A DNA stretch of 64,000 bases, taken from contig CALBCY010000171.1 in NCBI GenBank assembly GCA_937927195.1, forward strand, positions 1 through 64,000. Reading direction: 5' to 3'. Every line of letters starts with the position of its first letter. Within the stretch, counting starts at the first letter, position 1. The position numbers and the translations under genes are program-made. Positions 62,226-64,000 of the stretch are shown here, piece after piece. The notes under the pieces were generated by a model. That model saw only the letters and a list, made by a program, of their open reading frames with translations. It ran no database searches and was not told the DNA's origin. Origin of the DNA: an uncultured Chitinophagales bacterium. Its GTDB lineage: Bacteria > Bacteroidota > Bacteroidia > Chitinophagales > UBA2359.

Positions 62226-62975
62226 CTAGAAAAAATCGTAATAACCATTTTTGTTGATGTGAACAAAAGGAGGACGACGATGCATTTCATAATAGTAATA
62301 ACCTTCTTCCAGGTTTCTCCAAAATGCTTTTAATTTTTCATCGTGACGACCTTGATAAATAATCTTTGGACTTGATTCATCAAATTTGTAGGGAAAAATG
62401 TGAACAGGAATATAAGTTTGCCCATTACTTTTGGCTTTTACTGACAAATAATAAACCTCATCGATTTTAATATCTGTTAAAGGAATACAGCCAATTGTTT
62501 CGCAGGCTCCATGGATAAAAATATCTCCACCCAATCTTGAGTATTTGGAAAGAGCAGCATCGGAAGGATTCGGATAATTGATGCCCAAAGAAAGATGATA
62601 ATTACTTGCGGGATTGAATTGTTCGATAAAATAAAAACCTTCAGGAATTTGTCGATCCCCTTGCTTTCTTTTTGGTCCTAAATAACCAGACATTTCACAG
62701 AAAGGATAAGTTTTGAACAAGGTATAGTCTTCGCCATAATCGCCTTGTACATAAACTTCAAACAATTGTTCCTGTTTGAAAGCCCTGAAATAGATTCCTG
62801 AAAAAGTGTTGATGTTCAGCCCCTGATACTCAAATTCCAATCTCAGTTTCTCGCCCACAGCTTCCTTGGCATCGCGAACCCTTGGATTCTGCAATTGATT
62901 TTTTTCAAAAGATTGAGCAAAACTGCTTAGAAAGAAAAATATGGGAAGAAAGAAAATAAATATTCGAAATTTCAT
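62226..62975 (-). CDS. Exported L,D-transpeptidase (YkuD-like)
   Basis: 249 residues from ATG 62975. Signal peptide (IFFLPIFFFLSSFAQ), YkuD-type core: EVYVQGDYGEDYTLFKTYPF, GYLGPKRKQGDRQIPEGFYFIEQFNP, LSLGINYPNPSDA and the catalytic motif IHGACETIGCIPLTD with His155 and Cys163. Cross-links meso-DAP to meso-DAP or anchors proteins to peptidoglycan in the periplasm. An alternative TTG one codon upstream is possible. A TATATTTG box is just 6 bases before the ATG. Confidence 0.9.
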   Translation of the reverse strand: MKFRIFIFFLPIFFFLSSFAQSFEKNQLQNPRVRDAKEAVGEKLRLEFEYQGLNINTFSGIYFRAFKQEQLFEVYVQGDYGEDYTLFKTYPFCEMSGYLGPKRKQGDRQIPEGFYFIEQFNPASNYHLSLGINYPNPSDAALSKYSRLGGDIFIHGACETIGCIPLTDIKIDEVYYLSVKAKSNGQTYIPVHIFPYKFDESSPKIIYQGRHDEKLKAFWRNLEEGYYYYEMHRRPPFVHINKNGYYDFF

Positions 62976-62980
62976 CAATA

Positions 62981-62988
62981 CAAATATA
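62981..62988 (-). promoter_or_regulatory. -7 promoter box very close to the L,D-transpeptidase start
   Basis: Minus-strand TATATTTG fits TAnnTTTG and ends 6 bases before the ATG. If used, transcription would begin at or within a base or two of the start codon (a leaderless mRNA). No -33 element is seen. Confidence 0.35.
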
Positions 62989-62993
62989 CCGAT

Positions 62994-63205
62994 TAAGTAT
63001 AAGTCGAAGAACTAAGATGAAGTTTAAAATTTTACCAACCTATTCAATTCCTCCTATTAAAAAGGTTGAAATAAAAAATCTGGTAAAAATTACTGCCCTA
63101 TCAAGCTAAAAAACTAAGGTAAGGTATAAGTAAGTATAAGTGCGAAGATGAAGTTTAAATTTTTTACCACTCAATTGAACCCCTCTTAAGACTATGTTGA
63201 AATCA
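62994..63205. repeat. Two degenerate copies of an about 75-base direct repeat
   Basis: TAAGTATAAGT...GATGAAGTTTAAA...TTTTACCA...CAATT..CC..CTC...TTGAAAT appears at 62994-63074 and 63131-63205. Origin unclear; no coding. Confidence 0.5.
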
Positions 63206-63258
63206 AAATCAGCTACAAATTGTCTTCAGATAAAAAAAACAAAGGCAATGGCGAAAGG

Positions 63259-63278
63259 CTAAAAGCTTAAGCTTTTAG
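63259..63278 (-). terminator. 20-bp palindrome overlapping the stop codon
   Basis: CTAAAAGCTTAAGCTTTTAG is perfectly symmetrical and overlaps the stop at 63275-63277. No loop bases and no strong U-run; a weak terminator or a protein site. Confidence 0.45.
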
Positions 63279-63877
63279 GCAATTTTACGTTTGCCATTCA
63301 TATCCAATATTTTATAATTGGGTTGCCCTAATAAAGGTTGCTCCTTTGCTGGTGGAAGCGCTTGTGGCAATTCTGGGAACATTGATTTTTTGACGTGCTC
63401 GAAAAGGTTTCTAACTGAACCGTAGATGTTGAGCATAACTTGTTTGACTGGAGCAAAAACTCCATATTCCATCATGCTCTTAAAACGTTGGTAATTTAGT
63501 GGTTCTTTTTCGATGATACTGCTGGCTTGTGGAACAACCAGTTTAAAATCAGCATCGTAGGTTTTTTGGTTGAAATCATTAAAGTTGTAAAGCATTTGAA
63601 ATGCCAAAACTGCCATTTGATCGTAATCATAGACCGGATTGTCTGTTTCGAAGAAACAATAGCTGGTAACGAAATTATCGAGAGCAGTTAACCTATAGTT
63701 TCTTTTTTGCGGTTGATTTTTAACCACATATTTATTTCCGAGATGATCCTGACCGACAATAACTGCAAGGCTTAACTCACTGTCGCATTTCCAAATGACA
63801 CCACCCATTTTGGAGGTATCCAAAAGGCAAAACTTCTCAAGATGTTTATCCAGAGGATCGTTGTTTTCCAAATACAT
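63275..63877 (-). CDS. Protein of unknown function
   Basis: 200 residues with no signal peptide or membrane helix. Features: KMGGVIWKCDSELSLAVIVGQDHLGNKYVVKNQ, DQMAVLAFQMLYNFNDF, PLNYQRFKSMMEYGVF and a Pro-rich C-terminal tail (PELPQALPPAKEQP). I do not recognise the family. A promoter (TTG at 63940-63942 and TAAGTTTG at 63914-63921, read on the minus strand) is in place upstream. The ATG at 63877 is the only good start. Confidence 0.7.
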   Translation of the reverse strand: MYLENNDPLDKHLEKFCLLDTSKMGGVIWKCDSELSLAVIVGQDHLGNKYVVKNQPQKRNYRLTALDNFVTSYCFFETDNPVYDYDQMAVLAFQMLYNFNDFNQKTYDADFKLVVPQASSIIEKEPLNYQRFKSMMEYGVFAPVKQVMLNIYGSVRNLFEHVKKSMFPELPQALPPAKEQPLLGQPNYKILDMNGKRKIA

Positions 63878-63913
63878 AAAATAAAAAATTAAGTTGTTAT
63901 TTCCACATTAGCA

Positions 63914-63942
63914 CAAACTTAGGCTATTTCAACAATCAACAA
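63914..63942 (-). promoter_or_regulatory. Bacteroidota promoter for the last gene
   Basis: On the minus strand, TTG (63940-63942), an 18-base spacer and TAAGTTTG (63914-63921) match TTTG/TAnnTTTG. The spacing is good and the box lies 36 bases before the ATG at 63877. Confidence 0.55.
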
Positions 63943-64000
63943 TTGTCCCAATATTGATTAACTGAAAATATCTATCCAACCCGATGGTCAAAACCAAAAA

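Overview
The window is AT-rich chromosomal DNA from a member of the Bacteroidota. A lineage near Saprospiria or Chitinophagia is my inference. The pointers seen are a type IX secretion (T9SS) sorting-domain protein with SprB-like and DCGG motifs, TAnnTTTG -7 promoter boxes, many signal-peptide or lipobox proteins ending their leader in AQ or C, WG-repeat proteins, LysM glucosaminidases, a fused HemC-HemD, and housekeeping genes (trmB, cysS, pcm, phosphohexomutase) scattered between envelope genes. I see no phage, insertion sequence, CRISPR array or rRNA.

Layout. 1-3.3 kb: a DEAD-box RNA helicase with a long Arg-Asp repeat tail, and an AraC-type regulator. 4.1-13 kb: an operon-like run of three DUF3857/transglutaminase-like secreted proteins (one with a full Cys-His-Asp triad, two without), then an M61 peptidase with PDZ and NTF2-like tail. 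13.5-24.6 kb: a TPR histidine kinase, a truncated serine hydrolase, a HI0933-type flavoprotein, small hypothetical membrane or secreted proteins, a phosphoesterase, a DinB-cupin fusion, a GNAT enzyme and a second histidine kinase. 24.8-26.3 kb: a tRNA-Ser(UGA) gene with two hairpin-bearing partial copies of its 3' part, a 135-bp palindromic element, and trmB. 26.4-31.5 kb: three tandem glucosaminidase/LysM paralogues. 31.9-44.7 kb: truC, a second M61 peptidase, a CIA30 protein, two cyclophilins, a membrane-anchored PpiD-like isomerase, cysS, an M28/glutaminyl-cyclase-like lipoprotein, an RluA-type pseudouridine synthase and a WG-repeat protein. 45-52.8 kb: an alpha/beta hydrolase, hemCD, small envelope proteins, pcm, a phosphohexomutase and a second WG-repeat protein. 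53-64 kb: the T9SS cargo protein, a conserved lipoprotein, two tandem S41 C-terminal processing peptidases, a 390-bp composite inverted repeat, a DUF1801 protein, a PaaN-like aldehyde dehydrogenase, an L,D-transpeptidase and an unknown protein.

Taken together the window is dominated by cell-envelope biogenesis and turnover: periplasmic folding (three prolyl isomerases), periplasmic proteolysis (two M61, two S41), peptidoglycan remodelling (three glucosaminidases, one L,D-transpeptidase) and secreted repeat proteins. The items most worth a second look are the DUF3857 pseudoenzyme pair plus M61 fusion, the tRNA-Ser fragment array beside a MITE-like palindrome, and the composite palindrome at 59631-60021. 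No complete new defence or mobile system could be shown from the sequence alone.
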